From Paratinospora sagittata (taxonomy: Eukaryota; Streptophyta; Magnoliopsida; Ranunculales; Menispermaceae), in assembly GCA_035771175.1 (NCBI GenBank), contig CM069608.1, positions 27,100,519-27,164,518 on the forward strand: 64,000 nt of DNA. The letters run 5' to 3'. Below are positions 1 to 11,123 of this stretch, piece by piece; position 1 is the first letter of the stretch, and the number at the start of each line of letters is the position of its first letter. The notes under the pieces were generated by a model. It was not told the DNA's origin, searched no databases, and saw only the letters and a list, made by a program, of their open reading frames with translations. A program made the translations under genes and the position numbers.

Positions 1-831
1 GTCATTTCGTTAGGTCTGTCCTAACAAGGGTTGCGATCCTTGAAATGACTGTTACTTGGGTAATGAGATGTTGTGGCTACCTTGTAACGGCCATACAAGG
101 GTTAGACCCGCTCTCGTGCCTTGCGGAGGAGAGAGATTGTGCATGGTGTTATTGAATTGGGTCATGAGAAGTTGTGTCTACCTTGTACGACCATACAAGG
201 GTTAGACCCGCTCTCTTGCCTTGCGGAGGAGGGAGATTGTGCATTATGTTATTGAAAATCATGAAATTTATGATGTTGACATGTACAATATATTCATTGA
301 ATGATGCATATGTTGAATAAGTGTTTGAAATGATTTTAAATGTCATATTTCTATAAATGTATATAATTGTCATCTCAAGAACTATATTCACTGAGCTATT
401 GATTGCTCACCCCATTTACTCCAACATTTCAGGTATTAAGTCGAAGGGAAAATGAACTTGTCTGGTATGTGTATGTATGCTTGGAGGAAATAGATTATAT
501 TTTTGTTATTTTGATATGTATACTTATCACACAGTATATATATATGTAATACCATCTAGATGGGTTGTGTGATAATATTATATGAGGAAATGAGATGATC
601 ATAGATATTTATCAGGTGAGAATTTAATTTGTGGAATGACTGGAATGAATGTGAGTGGAATGATTAGCTATATTGAATTTGATTTGTGGTATAAAAAAAA
701 AATTTAAGTTTGGGATGAATTGTGAAAGTACGTGAAGGCTTACAGTGTATTGTATACTGTATACGGGTATGTACAGTATATAGTATATTGTGCCGGTCAT
801 GACGTCAGCCTACGTCAGGGGCGTCGTGACA
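1..831 (+). mobile_element. 3' portion of a plant LTR (probable solo or truncated LTR)
   Basis: The segment has no coding capacity but ends in GGCGTCGTGACA at about 820-831, the form of 3' terminus common in plant LTRs that begin TGTCACGAC. It also contains the motif GCTCACCCC followed by TTTCAGGTA, often seen in the downstream part of such LTRs. The left end lies outside the window, so neither the full length nor a target-site duplication can be judged. No primer-binding site or gag follows, so a solo LTR is the simplest reading. A Ty3/gypsy origin is an inference from the terminal sequence only. Confidence 0.5.
64..265 (+). repeat. 101-bp tandem duplication inside the LTR
   Basis: Two adjacent copies begin at 64 and 165. 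Each carries ACAAGGGTTAGACCCGCTCT, then TTGCGGAGGAG and GATTGTGCAT. They differ by scattered substitutions and one small indel, so the duplication is not very recent. Confidence 0.85.
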
Positions 832-1389
832 AGTTGTGATTGACATTTGTTGTTGTATTTTTTTTAGAATAAACAATATTAGTAGTTAATTGTATTATTA
901 GTTTCATTATCATACCATACTTTCAAGAAGGTATCATGCTCATTACTGACCTATTAATTTCTCTTGTTCCTTAAGATGAAGCAGTGACGAAAATTGAACC
1001 TGATCTTCTAAATCTTCTAAATTATAAAATAACTTTTTTACTAATATAATTTTTTAATGGGTGGAAGGAAAAGCACTTATGTTACCTTGTTACATTAATT
1101 ACAAAATTTGATCCATCTCTTGTTGAGCCACCAACAGTCATTTGTCTCAATTTAAATGTTGTCACTTCTTCTCCTTAAATCAAAACTTGGAATTTTTAAT
1201 GCCTTCTTTTTTATTTAAACTAATATGTTGCATTTGTCAACGCGTAATACTATAAGACTATTGACTGCACAGTATTTTTGTCACGCTGTGCAAATGGGAT
1301 CAAACGTGGAGTTATAATACTCGTTTACTCCACGCGGCTGCAAAAGCTACACGGTCTGGTTGAAAGGATAATAGAAAATTAAATCTATT
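832..1389. other. Intergenic, AT-rich
   Basis: No open reading frame of interest is present. It includes one copy of a dispersed repeat (866-1005), listed separately. The rest shows no recognisable structure. Confidence 0.6.
866..1005 (-). repeat. Dispersed repeat copy 1 (possible SINE remnant)
   Basis: This stretch aligns with 40806-40950 over about 120 bases, sharing ACCTATTAAT, TAGTTAAT and the order of flanking motifs. Read on the minus strand it starts with GGTTCAATTT, resembling a weak RNA polymerase III B box, and ends in a run of A (TTTTTTTT on plus at 858-866). A box and target-site duplication were not found, so the SINE origin is tentative. Confidence 0.4.
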
Positions 1390-1740
1390 AGAAGTCAACC
1401 CAACATTATGGCATAGAGTCACGTAGATTACTGCCACGTGTAATTAGTCACTCCAAATTTTGAAGTTGATTTCCACGCGGTACGTGTACAAGCTACCTCC
1501 TCAACTTGAACAGGTCTCGGAAGCCAACTATGGACGTATTCCATAGTCAACGTTACAACAGTCCCGCAAGAAATAGGTCAACATCAAGAAAACAAGGTCA
1601 AATGGGTTTTCGCCACGTGTATTTCACTAGCTTTAACATGCTGTAAAAACAGAGATTTTCATATTTTCATTCTACAGAAGTTTCTGGACCTATAAATGGG
1701 CTAGTCTAGCAAAAAACAAAAATTAGAAAAGTTTATTATG
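1390..1740 (+). promoter_or_regulatory. Promoter-like region without an obvious gene
   Basis: A TATA-type box CTATAAATG lies at about 1690. Upstream are two G-box cores CACGTG (1435-1440, 1614-1619) and several W-box-type GTCAA motifs (about 1394, 1546, 1577, 1597). About 50 bases downstream of the TATA box an ATG opens only six codons. The copia element at 1983 begins shortly after. Such motifs are typical of stress-responsive plant promoters, but short motifs arise by chance and no coding exon follows, so this is an inference. Confidence 0.3.
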
Positions 1741-1982
1741 GAAGGAACTCTAAAATAATAATTATCTTTTATTGCACTGGAAATTATAATATATATATAT
1801 TTTTCTGACCAATTATTAAATGATGGAGAAAGAAAGTTGTATTAGGAAGTCAATAGCTATATATCAAAATAAAATGTTGTCAAATCTTTTGTTTATATGA
1901 ACCTCACCGTAATATTATTCTGCCAAAAAAAAAATGTCGTTTGATACGGTCAAAAGTTGACGAGTTTGATGAAATACAAAAT

Positions 1983-2268
1983 TATTAAGATTATACTAGA
2001 ATATCTAATCTTCTATTTTTAGAATATGTATATTCTGATTTGGTCAATACGGTATAATTGTCATATTATAGATTATACTAGAATATCTAATCTTCTATTC
2101 TTAGAATATGTATATTCTGATTTGGTCAATATTGTATAATTGCCATATTATAAATTATATTAGAATATCTAATCTTCTATTCTTAGAATATGTATATTCT
2201 GATTTGTAATATTGTATATATATTACCTATGGGTGAATCAATAGAATCAAGGAAAACCAATTCTTTCA
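1983..2268 (+). repeat. 5' LTR of copia element 1, three 82-bp subunits
   Basis: It starts TATTAAGATT and ends ACCAATTCTTTCA. Inside are three copies of an 82-bp subunit starting at 1989, 2071 and 2153, each with AATATCTAATCTTCTATT. The 3' LTR has only two subunits, which accounts for the whole length difference. A TA-rich stretch near 2205-2224 could hold the promoter. Confidence 0.95.
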
Positions 2269-2280
2269 TGGTATCAGAGC
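2269..2280 (+). other. Primer-binding site, initiator Met-tRNA type
   Basis: TGGTATCAGAGC begins at the first base after the 5' LTR and matches the complement of the plant initiator Met-tRNA 3' end, the usual copia primer. Confidence 0.95.
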
Positions 2281-2341
2281 CCTAGCAGCCTAGCAAGCTC
2301 TTACCCATTTTTTTTCTACGATTTCTTCAGCCATCATCATC

Positions 2342-4906
2342 ATGGCCGACGATGGGAAAATAGATCCCCATTCTCCTTATTATCTTGGGTCTGGAGATCA
2401 ACCCGGGAATATGATCACCCACGTGATCCTTTCTAATGACAATTATATTGCATGGGCACGTGCAATTAAGTTGTCTTTGAAAGCTCGCCGAAAGTTTGTG
2501 TTTGTTGATGGGACATTCACCAAACCGACGGAGAAGAAGAAACAACTCGATTGGGACACTGTCAATTCTATGCTTGTCTCCTGGATCATACGGACTCTTG
2601 ATCCAAAATTGGCGGCCTCCATTCCTTTTCATGATGAAGCCAAACGACTTTGGGATTATCTTGAGAAGCGGTTTTGCGTGGCCAATGGTCCTCGCCTTCA
2701 ACAATTGAGGGCCGATATTACCAACTGTAAGCAAACTTCGAATATGTCTATTGATGATTATTATACCCGTTTGATGGGATTGTATGATGAATTGGATCGT
2801 CTCAAGCCTCTCCATGCGTGTGCCTGTGGTAATTGTACTTGTGATGTTGCTGGTCGATTTGCTGCGGATCGGGAGGAGGAGAAATTCCATCAATTTCTCA
2901 TTGGCATTAACGATGAGTTATATGCAACGGTACGTTCTAATTTGTTGTCCACTTCTCCTTCACCTGATCTCGATCGTGTGTATCAAGCATGTCTTCAGGA
3001 AGAAAAGTCTCGGGGTATTGCTCGAGATAGAGCGGACAAGGAGGAAATCCATGCGTTTGCTCTACAAACTGCACGACCCAAGGCTGGTGTTACCCGTCCC
3101 GATAAATCAAAATTGTATTGTTCTGTTTGTAAGCGATCGGGTCATGATGACAATACTTGTTTCAAAACGTATGGATATCCGGATTGGTGGGAAGATCGGA
3201 ACCGTGGAGTCCAAGGCAGTGCACGGCCCAATGCACAACCACCTCCTGCGGCTCCTCCAACTGCTCCTCGTGGTCGGCCCAAAGCCGTGGCCGCCACGGT
3301 CGTCGCTGCAAATGTTGTGGCTGGTGGGGGGACCGATTCAGTGGCCTCCTCTCATGGGTCCTCTGGCATTTCTTTGCCTGACTTAAAACCGGAGCAGGTT
3401 CAAATTTTATTGAATATGATAAATAATAGCCAGCATGATCAGATGATGGGTGAGTTCTCTTCTTTTTCCTGGATTATTGATACTGGTGCTTCTCACCATG
3501 TTACTGGCACTGAATCATGTTTGACGGACACTCATCATATTTCGCAATGTTCAGTTGGGTTACCTAACGGTGCACATGCCATTGCTACTAAGGCTGGCCG
3601 CGTTTTGTTGACTGATGGGTTGATACTTGAACATGTTTTATTTGTACCACAGTTACATTGCAACTTAATCTCGGTGTCACAATTAATTGATGATTCTAAA
3701 TGTCTTTTACAATTCACTGATTCATTATGTGCTATACAGGACCTACGCTCGGGGAGTCTGATTGGAGCCGGTGAACGTAAGGATGGACTCTATTATCTTT
3801 GGCGGATTCCTACAGTGTGTGCGGTAACGGTTCCAGAGATTTCAGATTTTGAGTTGTGGCATCGTCGTCTGGGGCATCCGTCAGATAGAGTCGTCAAGTT
3901 AGTTCCGGCTATTTCTTCCAGTACTTCTAGAAAGAAATTGAATAAAGCATGTGAAGTTTGTCCTCAAGCAAAGCAAAAACGTGATAGTTTTCCTGTTAGT
4001 GATAGTAAAGCTAGTCGAATCTTTGAACTTATTCATTGTGATTTATGGGGCCCAAATAAGATACCCTCTTCGTGTGGAGCACATTATTTTTTGACTTTGG
4101 TGGATGATTTTTCAAGAGCTGTATGGGTTTATTTATTGCGTTCAAAAACACAAGTTTATCAAGTTTTTTGTTCATTTTTCGGCCAGTTTGAAACACATGT
4201 CAAATTAGTACGGAGTGATAATGGTACGGAGTTTAAATGTATGTTGGATTATTTTGATACACATGGCATTATTTTTCAAACCTCTTGTGTTGGGACTCCT
4301 CAACAAAATGGTCGTGTGGAACGAAAACATCAACATATTCTTAATGTGGGTCGTGCTTTGATGTTTCAAGGCAATCTTCCTATTACTTTTTGGGGAGAAT
4401 GTGTGCTTGGTGCAGTGTATCTCATTAACAGAACTCCTTCTGGTTTGCTCCATAATACAACTCCCTTTGAAATTCTCTTTGGCCAGGCACCTGAGTTTGA
4501 TGAACTTAAGGTTTTTGGTTGTTTAGCTTTTGCCCATAATCAAAAGGCCAAAGGTAATAAATTTGCTCCTCGAAGTAGGAAGTGTGTCTTTATTGGTTAT
4601 CCACATGGGAAGAAAGGGTGGAAATTATATGACCTTCAGACAGGTGACATCTTTGTTTCCAGAGATGTAAAGTTTCATGAAAATAAATTTCCTTACGAGA
4701 CTGTTTCTACTTCTCAAGTGCCAGCTTATTCCTCGTCGCCACCTGATTCTAATGCGGGGATTGATGTTGATTTTTTGGAAGACTTGGAGACTTCTTTGGT
4801 TGATGATCATGCAGCCCCTGCAATTGGGACTGACATTGTGCTGAATCCCACATCGCCTCATGTGCCCCTGCACTTCTGTCTCCTCCTGCCTCCACTGATG
4901 ACTTAG
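2342..4906 (+). CDS. Copia Gag-protease-integrase part of polyprotein
   Basis: Encodes 854 residues. The gag domain fills about residues 1-230. A CX2CX4HX4C zinc knuckle ([14 protein letters not shown]) lies near 260-273, followed by GYPDWW. The aspartic protease active site DTGA is near 379-382 and the pre-integrase motif WHRRLGHPS near 505. The integrase core shows its three acidic residues in [13 protein letters not shown] and GRVERKH (about 565-665). The ATG at 2342 follows the primer site by 61 bases and suits gag. The last residues before the stop at 4904-4906 do not match copia proteins. The plausible sequence resumes in the +1 frame by 4861, so a small indel lies in about 4800-4861 and separates integrase from RT. 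Confidence 0.92.
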   Translation: MADDGKIDPHSPYYLGSGDQPGNMITHVILSNDNYIAWARAIKLSLKARRKFVFVDGTFTKPTEKKKQLDWDTVNSMLVSWIIRTLDPKLAASIPFHDEAKRLWDYLEKRFCVANGPRLQQLRADITNCKQTSNMSIDDYYTRLMGLYDELDRLKPLHACACGNCTCDVAGRFAADREEEKFHQFLIGINDELYATVRSNLLSTSPSPDLDRVYQACLQEEKSRGIARDRADKEEIHAFALQTARPKAGVTRPDKSKLYCSVCKRSGHDDNTCFKTYGYPDWWEDRNRGVQGSARPNAQPPPAAPPTAPRGRPKAVAATVVAANVVAGGGTDSVASSHGSSGISLPDLKPEQVQILLNMINNSQHDQMMGEFSSFSWIIDTGASHHVTGTESCLTDTHHISQCSVGLPNGAHAIATKAGRVLLTDGLILEHVLFVPQLHCNLISVSQLIDDSKCLLQFTDSLCAIQDLRSGSLIGAGERKDGLYYLWRIPTVCAVTVPEISDFELWHRRLGHPSDRVVKLVPAISSSTSRKKLNKACEVCPQAKQKRDSFPVSDSKASRIFELIHCDLWGPNKIPSSCGAHYFLTLVDDFSRAVWVYLLRSKTQVYQVFCSFFGQFETHVKLVRSDNGTEFKCMLDYFDTHGIIFQTSCVGTPQQNGRVERKHQHILNVGRALMFQGNLPITFWGECVLGAVYLINRTPSGLLHNTTPFEILFGQAPEFDELKVFGCLAFAHNQKAKGNKFAPRSRKCVFIGYPHGKKGWKLYDLQTGDIFVSRDVKFHENKFPYETVSTSQVPAYSSSPPDSNAGIDVDFLEDLETSLVDDHAAPAIGTDIVLNPTSPHVPLHFCLLLPPLMT

Positions 4907-5577
4907 GGCGCGGGTTGCGGGATAAGCGTCCCTCCGTTCTTCTTCGTGACTTTGTTACCTACACTGTACAATCTTCGAGTCCATCTGAGTGTTCATCGTC
5001 TTCTACTAGCTCCTCGGGTACTCCTTATCCTATAGCACATTATGTGAATTGTAATAAGTTTTCTCCACGACACCGTGTTTTTCTTGCAGCGATCACTGAA
5101 GGCATTGAGCCTCGTTCTTTTAAAGAAGCTATGCAAGATGAAGGTTGGCGCGATGCTATGCAGAAAGAAATTGCTGCTTTAGAAGCTAATGGCACCTGGG
5201 AAATGGCAGTTTTACCTCCTCATAAAAAGGCTCTTGGTTCTAAATGGGTATACAAAATCAAATATCATGCGGATGGGCAAGTAGAGCGTCTTAAGGCTCA
5301 TCTGGTTATTTTTGGCAATCATCAAGTTGAGGGGGTTGATTATAATGAAACTTTTGCTCCAGTTGCGAAAATGGTCACTGTTCGTGCCTTCTTAGCAGTT
5401 GCAGCGGTCAAGAATTGGGTTTTGCATCAGATGGATGTTCATAATGCGTTTCTTCATGGTGATCTTGATGAAGAAGTTTACATGAAACTTCCTCCTGGCT
5501 TCAACGTTCGCACTCCTGGTTTAGTGTGTCGTCTCAAGAAGTCTTTGTATGGTCTACGACAGGCTCCGCGGTGCTAG
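4861..5577 (+). pseudogene. Copia reverse transcriptase, N-terminal part
   Basis: This frame continues the polyprotein after the frameshift. It contains the RT segment from SKWVYKIK through [13 protein letters not shown], then [18 protein letters not shown] and [11 protein letters not shown], all typical of copia RT. An otherwise invariant KARLVAKG-type motif reads KAHLVIFG, suggesting missense decay. The frame ends at TAG (5575-5577), where copia proteins normally have a tryptophan (TGG); a single G-to-A change would explain it. Reading continues in the same frame after the stop. Confidence 0.9.
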
Positions 5578-6642
5578 TATGCTAAGTTAGCTGCTTCTTT
5601 GAAGACTTATGGTTTCCTTCAGTCTTGTTCAAACTATTCTCTGTTTACTCTACATCAGGGATCGGTACAACTTAATGTTCTTGTGTATGTTGATGATCTC
5701 ATTATTTCTGGTAATGATGCTTCCGCTGTTGACCATTTCAAGGCCTATTTGCACGAGTGTTTCCATATGAAAGATTTGGGTGCCTTGAAGTATTTTCTTG
5801 GTATTGAGGTTGCTCGTAATTCAGAGGGCATCTTCTTGTGTCAACGAAAATACACTTTTGATATTATTGCTGAAACTGGCTTATTGGGGTCTCGTCCCGT
5901 TGGCTTTCCCATGGAGCAGAATCACACATTGGCTCTCGCCAAAGGCCCTTTGCTCGCCGATCCTGAAAGGTATAGACGACTTGTGGGTCGTCTCATTTAC
6001 TTAACCTCCACCCGTCCTGACTTGGTTTATACAGTTCATATCTTGGCTCAATTTATGCAACACCCTCGTCAGGATCATTGGGATGCGGCGCTTCGTACGG
6101 TTCGCTACTTAAAAGGGTGTCCGGGCCAAGGCATTCTTCTTCGCACTGATTGTGAGTTATCTCTAACAGGTTGGTGCGATTCAGATTGGACTACGTGTCC
6201 TTTGACTAGACGGTCTCTTACTGGTTGGATAGTGTTTCTTGGATCTTCTCCGATTTCTTGGAAGACCAAGAAACAACATACGGTGTCCCGGTCTTCTGCT
6301 GAAGCCGAGTATCGTTCCATGGCTGCCGTCACTTCAGAGTTGAAATGGCTCAAAGCTCTGCTTGTGAGTTTGGGTGTCACACATTCGCCAGCCATGCGCT
6401 TATACTGTGATAGTCAGTCGGCACTCTACATTGCTCAAAATCCTGTCTTCCATGAGCGTACCAAGCATATTGAAGTTGATTGTCATTATGTGCGTGATGC
6501 CATTCGTGACGGTATTATTTCTACGTCTCATGTGTCTACTGATGATCAGCTTGCCGACATCTTCACCAAGGCTCTTGGCAAGCGCAAGTTTCTGTATCTA
6601 CTTAGCAAGTTGGGCATTTGTGATCTCCATGCTCCAACTTGA
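5578..6642 (+). pseudogene. Copia reverse transcriptase C-terminus and RNase H
   Basis: It runs in the same frame as the upstream RT half, separated only by the TAG. The RT catalytic motif YVDD lies near 5685-5696. RNase H follows with CDSDW, SRSSAEAEYRSMA, YCDSQSALYIAQNP and ERTKHIEVDCHYVRD, ending DIFTKAL and a TGA at 6640-6642, immediately before the polypurine tract. Domain order and length match complete copia polyproteins. Without readthrough or the lost frame no functional RT would be made from this copy. Confidence 0.92.
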
Positions 6643-6648
6643 GGGGGG
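6641..6648 (+). other. Polypurine tract
   Basis: GAGGGGGG directly abuts the 3' LTR and would prime plus-strand DNA synthesis. Confidence 0.9.
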
Positions 6649-6852
6649 TATTAAGATTATACTAGAATATCTAATCTTCTATTTTTAGAATATGTATATT
6701 CTGATTTGGTCAATATGGTATAATTGCCATATTATAGATTATACTAGAATATCTAATCTTCTATTCTTAGAATATGTATATTCTGATTTGTAATATTGTA
6801 TATATATTACCTATGGGTGAATCAATAGAATCAAGGAAAACCAATTCTTTCA
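6649..6852 (+). repeat. 3' LTR of copia element 1, two 82-bp subunits
   Basis: It starts TATTAAGATT and ends ACCAATTCTTTCA, nearly identical to the 5' LTR except that one 82-bp subunit is absent (subunits start at 6655 and 6737). Confidence 0.95.
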
Positions 6853-6857
6853 AAAAT

Positions 6858-8107
6858 AATCAATAATTAAATTAAAACCAACCATCATTTTTTCACTTTC
6901 TAAATTTTATGATAATACTGTAAACATGTCAACTGAAGATTAAGTACGTCTACTAATTTGATCATTTCAGATTGAAAAAAAATGATATTCTAACTTTGAA
7001 AAATCTACGTACAAATCAGATAATCAAATAAAAATAAATTATTTAATATATAAGATTTGTTGGACGGACCTAGATATCTATTAATATCGATATTATTCTT
7101 AACTTAATTATCTTTAGACTTAGGTATGAGGTTTTACTCGAAAAAATATCTGTACTAATAAGGATAAAATCTCAACTTAAATTTTATGTGATAAACTTAT
7201 TTATATCTGATGTCAAATTATTATTTTAGTCTACACATACCCAACAAAATTGACATTGAATCAAATTGAATTCACATTGTTTAAAAAAAAAAAAAACTGG
7301 ATTCCTAAAAATAGATCAAGCTAATTATTGCATCTTTCCAATCACAACTAAATAATTTATATTATTCGTAATGTCTTACAATTTTATCGTTTAAGCTTAG
7401 GAATATATTTTTACCTTAATCATATGTAAATAGTTGTACCTATTGTATTTGTGTAACTAATGACAACAAATGTAAAGTCATTTATTATGTTCTTTTTTTT
7501 TTTCTTTTTTTCTTTTTTTTTGAATAATCTCTCAACCTAGGTAGTAACTACATGTGATGCTAAAAAAATGACACACAACCTTATTTTTTAACACGTACAC
7601 ACACTCACTTTATGGTTTATGGTTTTAGGGCATAGAGCCTAGCTTTCTTTTTCTTATCCAATCATCGACACACAACCTTATGTTATGGTGCAACAAGACA
7701 AGCTTTTGCTTCATGTTATTCTAGCTAGCTTGCTTCCTTATCTAATTTTTTACTCAATCTTGTTGCTATTGCAGAATCTTTCAAAAATAGACTAGTCAAA
7801 ATTATCCATGCGAGACCTTCCACTCTCGTCTTTTACATCTTTAAGGTCATATTGAAATTAAATAGAGGTGGCCAAGCTTATCCAATACGTGGATTAACAT
7901 CTTTTATCATGGTTCACAATTTGTCGCTCGTTACATTCATTATGATCTCAAGAGTATCACAAAGGAAAATGTTAAAATGACATTCAAACTTGATTTTCAT
8001 AGTGTATATATATTATTTTTATACATCATTAAATTATCTCGAATCATGTGTTAATATATAATTCGAGACAATCTAGTGAAGTATAAAGGTGATGTACACT
8101 TTGGATG
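6858..8107. other. Intergenic, no gene seen
   Basis: AT-rich sequence with poly(A) and poly(T) runs (about 7281, 7493-7520). Short open frames have no recognisable domain. Nothing else supportable. Confidence 0.6.
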
Positions 8108-9293
8108 TGTAACACCCTGAAAATTTTCTTTCTTTTTCTAGTTTTCCTTCGTTTTCCTTTACGAAATAGACCGTATTTTTGACAACTGTACAAATCCAGG
8201 AAGTTTCCCTAAAAGGGGAAGGTGACCCTCTCCGTGAGAAATCCCATAAGAGGTTTTCCCAATGGGGAAGCCAGCCCTCATAGGGGGCTGACCACATGGG
8301 GGAACCGACCCCTATAGGGGGCTGACCCCAAGACAGGGATCGACCCCGTAATAGGGAGCCGACCCCCCGGGTTGACCCTCATTCATTCAACTCACCCTGC
8401 CTGCTCTTTCTCTCTCTTGACCCTCACGTTTTCTTGATTTAGCTCACTTCTAAAGGTCGAAAGTTAGACGTTGCGCCATCACTAAAGTATTAAGGTGGTG
8501 AATTAAGGCTAAGTTTGCGTCTTTTACCTGTTTAATAATATTTTACATAGCATCATGCATCATAAACGTCACCATGCTAGACCTCATGCATGAAAACTAT
8601 TTATAAAATGATAAATACATTATCATGACAGTTGGACTTTGAACTCATGGGTGCTATGCCGTTACGCTCGACCATGATATGACTTAATCCTTGTCCGGAA
8701 CGTTGAACCTATGGGTTGCTAACAGAAATACCACTGGCTCATGAGGTGTCACATTGCCGCTTTAAGCACCGGAACTCATGAGACCTCTAAGTTGCTACAT
8801 GTTACTTTGGTGCCTCGGCTCACAGGTTGCGAGTTGCATTATGCTTGGTCTGTGAGGCTGTGTGGCCACCATTCATTGCTTGATTGTATTGTTATGGCAT
8901 AACTTTTTGATGACTGTTGTTCTGTACTTATTATTATGCATGTAAACTCGTTTACCCTGCTTGATCTCACTGAGTTGTTGAGCTCACCCCGTTGCTAATC
9001 TTTCTAGGAAAATAAGATGGGTTGAGTTGGACTTGTACCGAGGGCGGTGGCCTAATCTGCCTCATCTGGGAACTTTTGTATATGTACTTTCTCTAGTTCC
9101 CTCCAGGTCGACGTAGCTGTGGTGGCTTCTTCCAAGCTTAGGATGCTTCTCTTTTGTCCTTTCTCTTAGGCTTCCAAAGCCTCTATTTTGTCTTCTCATT
9201 TTATATGTTTTTTGTTACTTTTGTATGCCCTGACCCTTTTATCTTTATTTTTATTTTTATTTTTTTTTAAGAAAAGAGGATGCGATATTAACA
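8108..9293 (+). mobile_element. Probable solo LTR of about 1.19 kb
   Basis: It starts TGTAACACCCTGAAAATTTT, a very common start of plant Ty3/gypsy LTRs, and ends GCGATATTAACA, a degenerate match to the expected TGTTACA terminus. Internally it has GAGCTCACCCCGTTGC followed by a purine-rich tract, as in the downstream part of such LTRs. The flanking pentamers (GGATG and AACTT) do not match. Either the ends are slightly misplaced or the target-site duplication is lost. No internal domain of the same element follows. Confidence 0.55.
8205..8375 (+). repeat. GC-richer short-repeat patch within the LTR
   Basis: Motifs such as CCTATAGGGGGCTGACC and GACCCC recur with variable spacing, giving an imperfect 20-30-bp periodic patch unlike the AT-rich surroundings. 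Confidence 0.5.
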
Positions 9294-9399
9294 AACTTTT
9301 GCTTAATATATAATAGTATTTTCTTTTGTTATTTTCTGTTGTATTAATGTTGTTTTGGGCTACTATGTTACAGGATGGCTGTAATGTATAGCATTACTC

Positions 9400-10115
9400 T
9401 ATCACAAATTAGTTAGCATTGATTAATGCAACAGTTCATTATGAGGATCTAGTTTTTCACAAAAACTCACTAATAGAATCCTTCAATGATTTATCAATTA
9501 TGTTAAAAATGTTGTCAATCTGCTAGGAGATGCTACAAAAATTCCTAGACCTTCGTTCAATGCTTGTTGCCAATAATGACACCTTTACTTAATTTTTAAA
9601 CACTTCCTATTGACTTGTTGATTCTATTGCATTTCATCATATTAGGGCTAACTCTCAAAACTTATCGCTCCATCGAACACAAGAAAACTTTAGTGATAAA
9701 ATCATTGGACATGGTACAGGTCTCCAAATAATACAATCAAGTTCTACTAATCTTCTTCTCCATAAAAAAAATAAATAAATAAATAAATAATTCCATTATA
9801 ATAACATTTTAGGTGTTCCATCTATTAAATAAAATTTGATTTTTGTCTCTTGTCATTGCAAAAATAATAAGACTATGGAATCTTTTTCCACAGTATCTTC
9901 TTGTGAAGGATCTTTTGGGCAACACTAATTCAAAGCCAAAACAACGCTTATATATGAATGATCTCAATATTCATATGCCATAAGTTCATTTCCATTTGCC
10001 ATGATAAGAATTAAAGCATCTTGCAACGAGTGCCAAAACTGCGTTTAGGACATCCTTCCTTAAAAATCATTTAGCATCTTGTTAGAAACTACATGACAAT
10101 AATATTGTGTTGATT
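9400..10115 (+). pseudogene. Decayed copia gag/protease/pre-integrase remnant
   Basis: Conceptual translation in shifting frames recovers copia-like segments. One, from about 9700 to 9870, resembles the region between protease and pre-integrase (GHGTGLQIIQSSSTNLL, then VPSIK and NLIFVS). Another at about 10040-10100 reads RLGHPSLKII, the pre-integrase histidine motif, followed by a stop and HLVRNY. Many stops and frameshifts interrupt it. No LTRs of its own were found. It lies just downstream of the 8108-9293 LTR, but a copia remnant would not belong to a gypsy-type LTR. Confidence 0.6.
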
Positions 10116-11119
10116 AAAACATCCGTCAATTTATTAATATTAACATTTGCAATCAAAAGCTATCTATATTGCATAAGGAAATAACATAAAAATCTCATAC
10201 GTTGCATATATGTAAAACTTTACGGATGAGGCCGATAAAACTTACATAAATCTCTTTGGACATTAAGTCAAAATATGAAAACATTATTAATTTATTGTCA
10301 TCTTCTTTGTAGATAACAAATAAATGTTAATAAAGTTAGTATTTCTATATCTAAAAAAAATATATTAAAACTCAAGTAACAATTAACTTAGGCTTTTTAT
10401 TCATTTGAACTTGATTGATAAGGAAAACAAATTATATTTAAAAGTGAATTATGATCAATTTATACCATATATCTTACTCAATAAATATTTCTAATATCAA
10501 AGTCTAAATCCTAAAATTAATTACTTATCTTCTATTAGTTAACTAATTAGTATAAAAATAATAGATTTATGTGTACTATATGTTTATTGACTCGTTCAAA
10601 TTAATGTAGAGTAGAAGTATATAGGAATATAAATATTTCACAGTGTAAGGAAAATGACATGGCCATTGATTAGAGTAATAGATAATATTATGGTTTGTAA
10701 AAGAGAAATTCAACTTCCACGAAAACTCAAGGATCTTAATTGTCATATATATATTATGTATATAGTTTACTTTTTTTTTTATCACATACATCATTGATTA
10801 TTGATAAGTTATAAAACTATAAATGATGTAACTTGAAAATGAAGTATAGTTTCTTACGTTTGTTTTTTGAGTTTTTAATTTCAAAGACTTGAGGCATTAA
10901 TGTCAAAATCCATCACTTTTACCTATCAAATTAAAGAAAATATAGTAAAAATAAAAATGCAATGCTAACAACATCATCCCAACAACATTTATATTTCATT
11001 GAATCATGTAATATTGATACATGATTCAATGTAATCTAAATGCAATTCAACACTCCAATCAATTTAGCATTATTCATCAATTAACCAACCTACCTTGGTT
11101 TCTTGTTAAAATTATCATA
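10116..11119. other. Intergenic, no gene seen
   Basis: AT-rich single-copy-looking sequence. Short open frames carry no domain. Nothing supportable. Confidence 0.6.
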
Positions 11120-11123
11120 CTAA

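Larger units (their letters stand above)
1983..6852 (+). mobile_element. Ty1/copia LTR retrotransposon, nearly complete (Ale/Retrofit-like)
   Basis: A 4870-bp element bounded by perfect 5-bp target-site duplications AAAAT at 1978-1982 and 6853-6857. It has two LTRs (286 and 204 bp), a primer-binding site directly after the 5' LTR, and a polypurine tract GAGGGGGG directly before the 3' LTR. Gag, protease, integrase, reverse transcriptase and RNase H occur in copia order. LTR termini are TA...CA, a non-canonical type reported for some copia elements. The GYPDWW motif after the zinc knuckle and the short LTRs suggest the Ale/Retrofit group. The near-identical LTR units and few coding lesions suggest a young insertion. 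One frameshift and one nonsense codon make this copy probably non-autonomous. Confidence 0.97.

Noticed and set aside
149..391. Minus-strand ORF in the first LTR
   Set aside because: Lies across LTR tandem repeats, low complexity, no domain.
8073..8297. Minus-strand ORF in the TGTAACACC LTR
   Set aside because: Repetitive LTR sequence with no recognised protein similarity.
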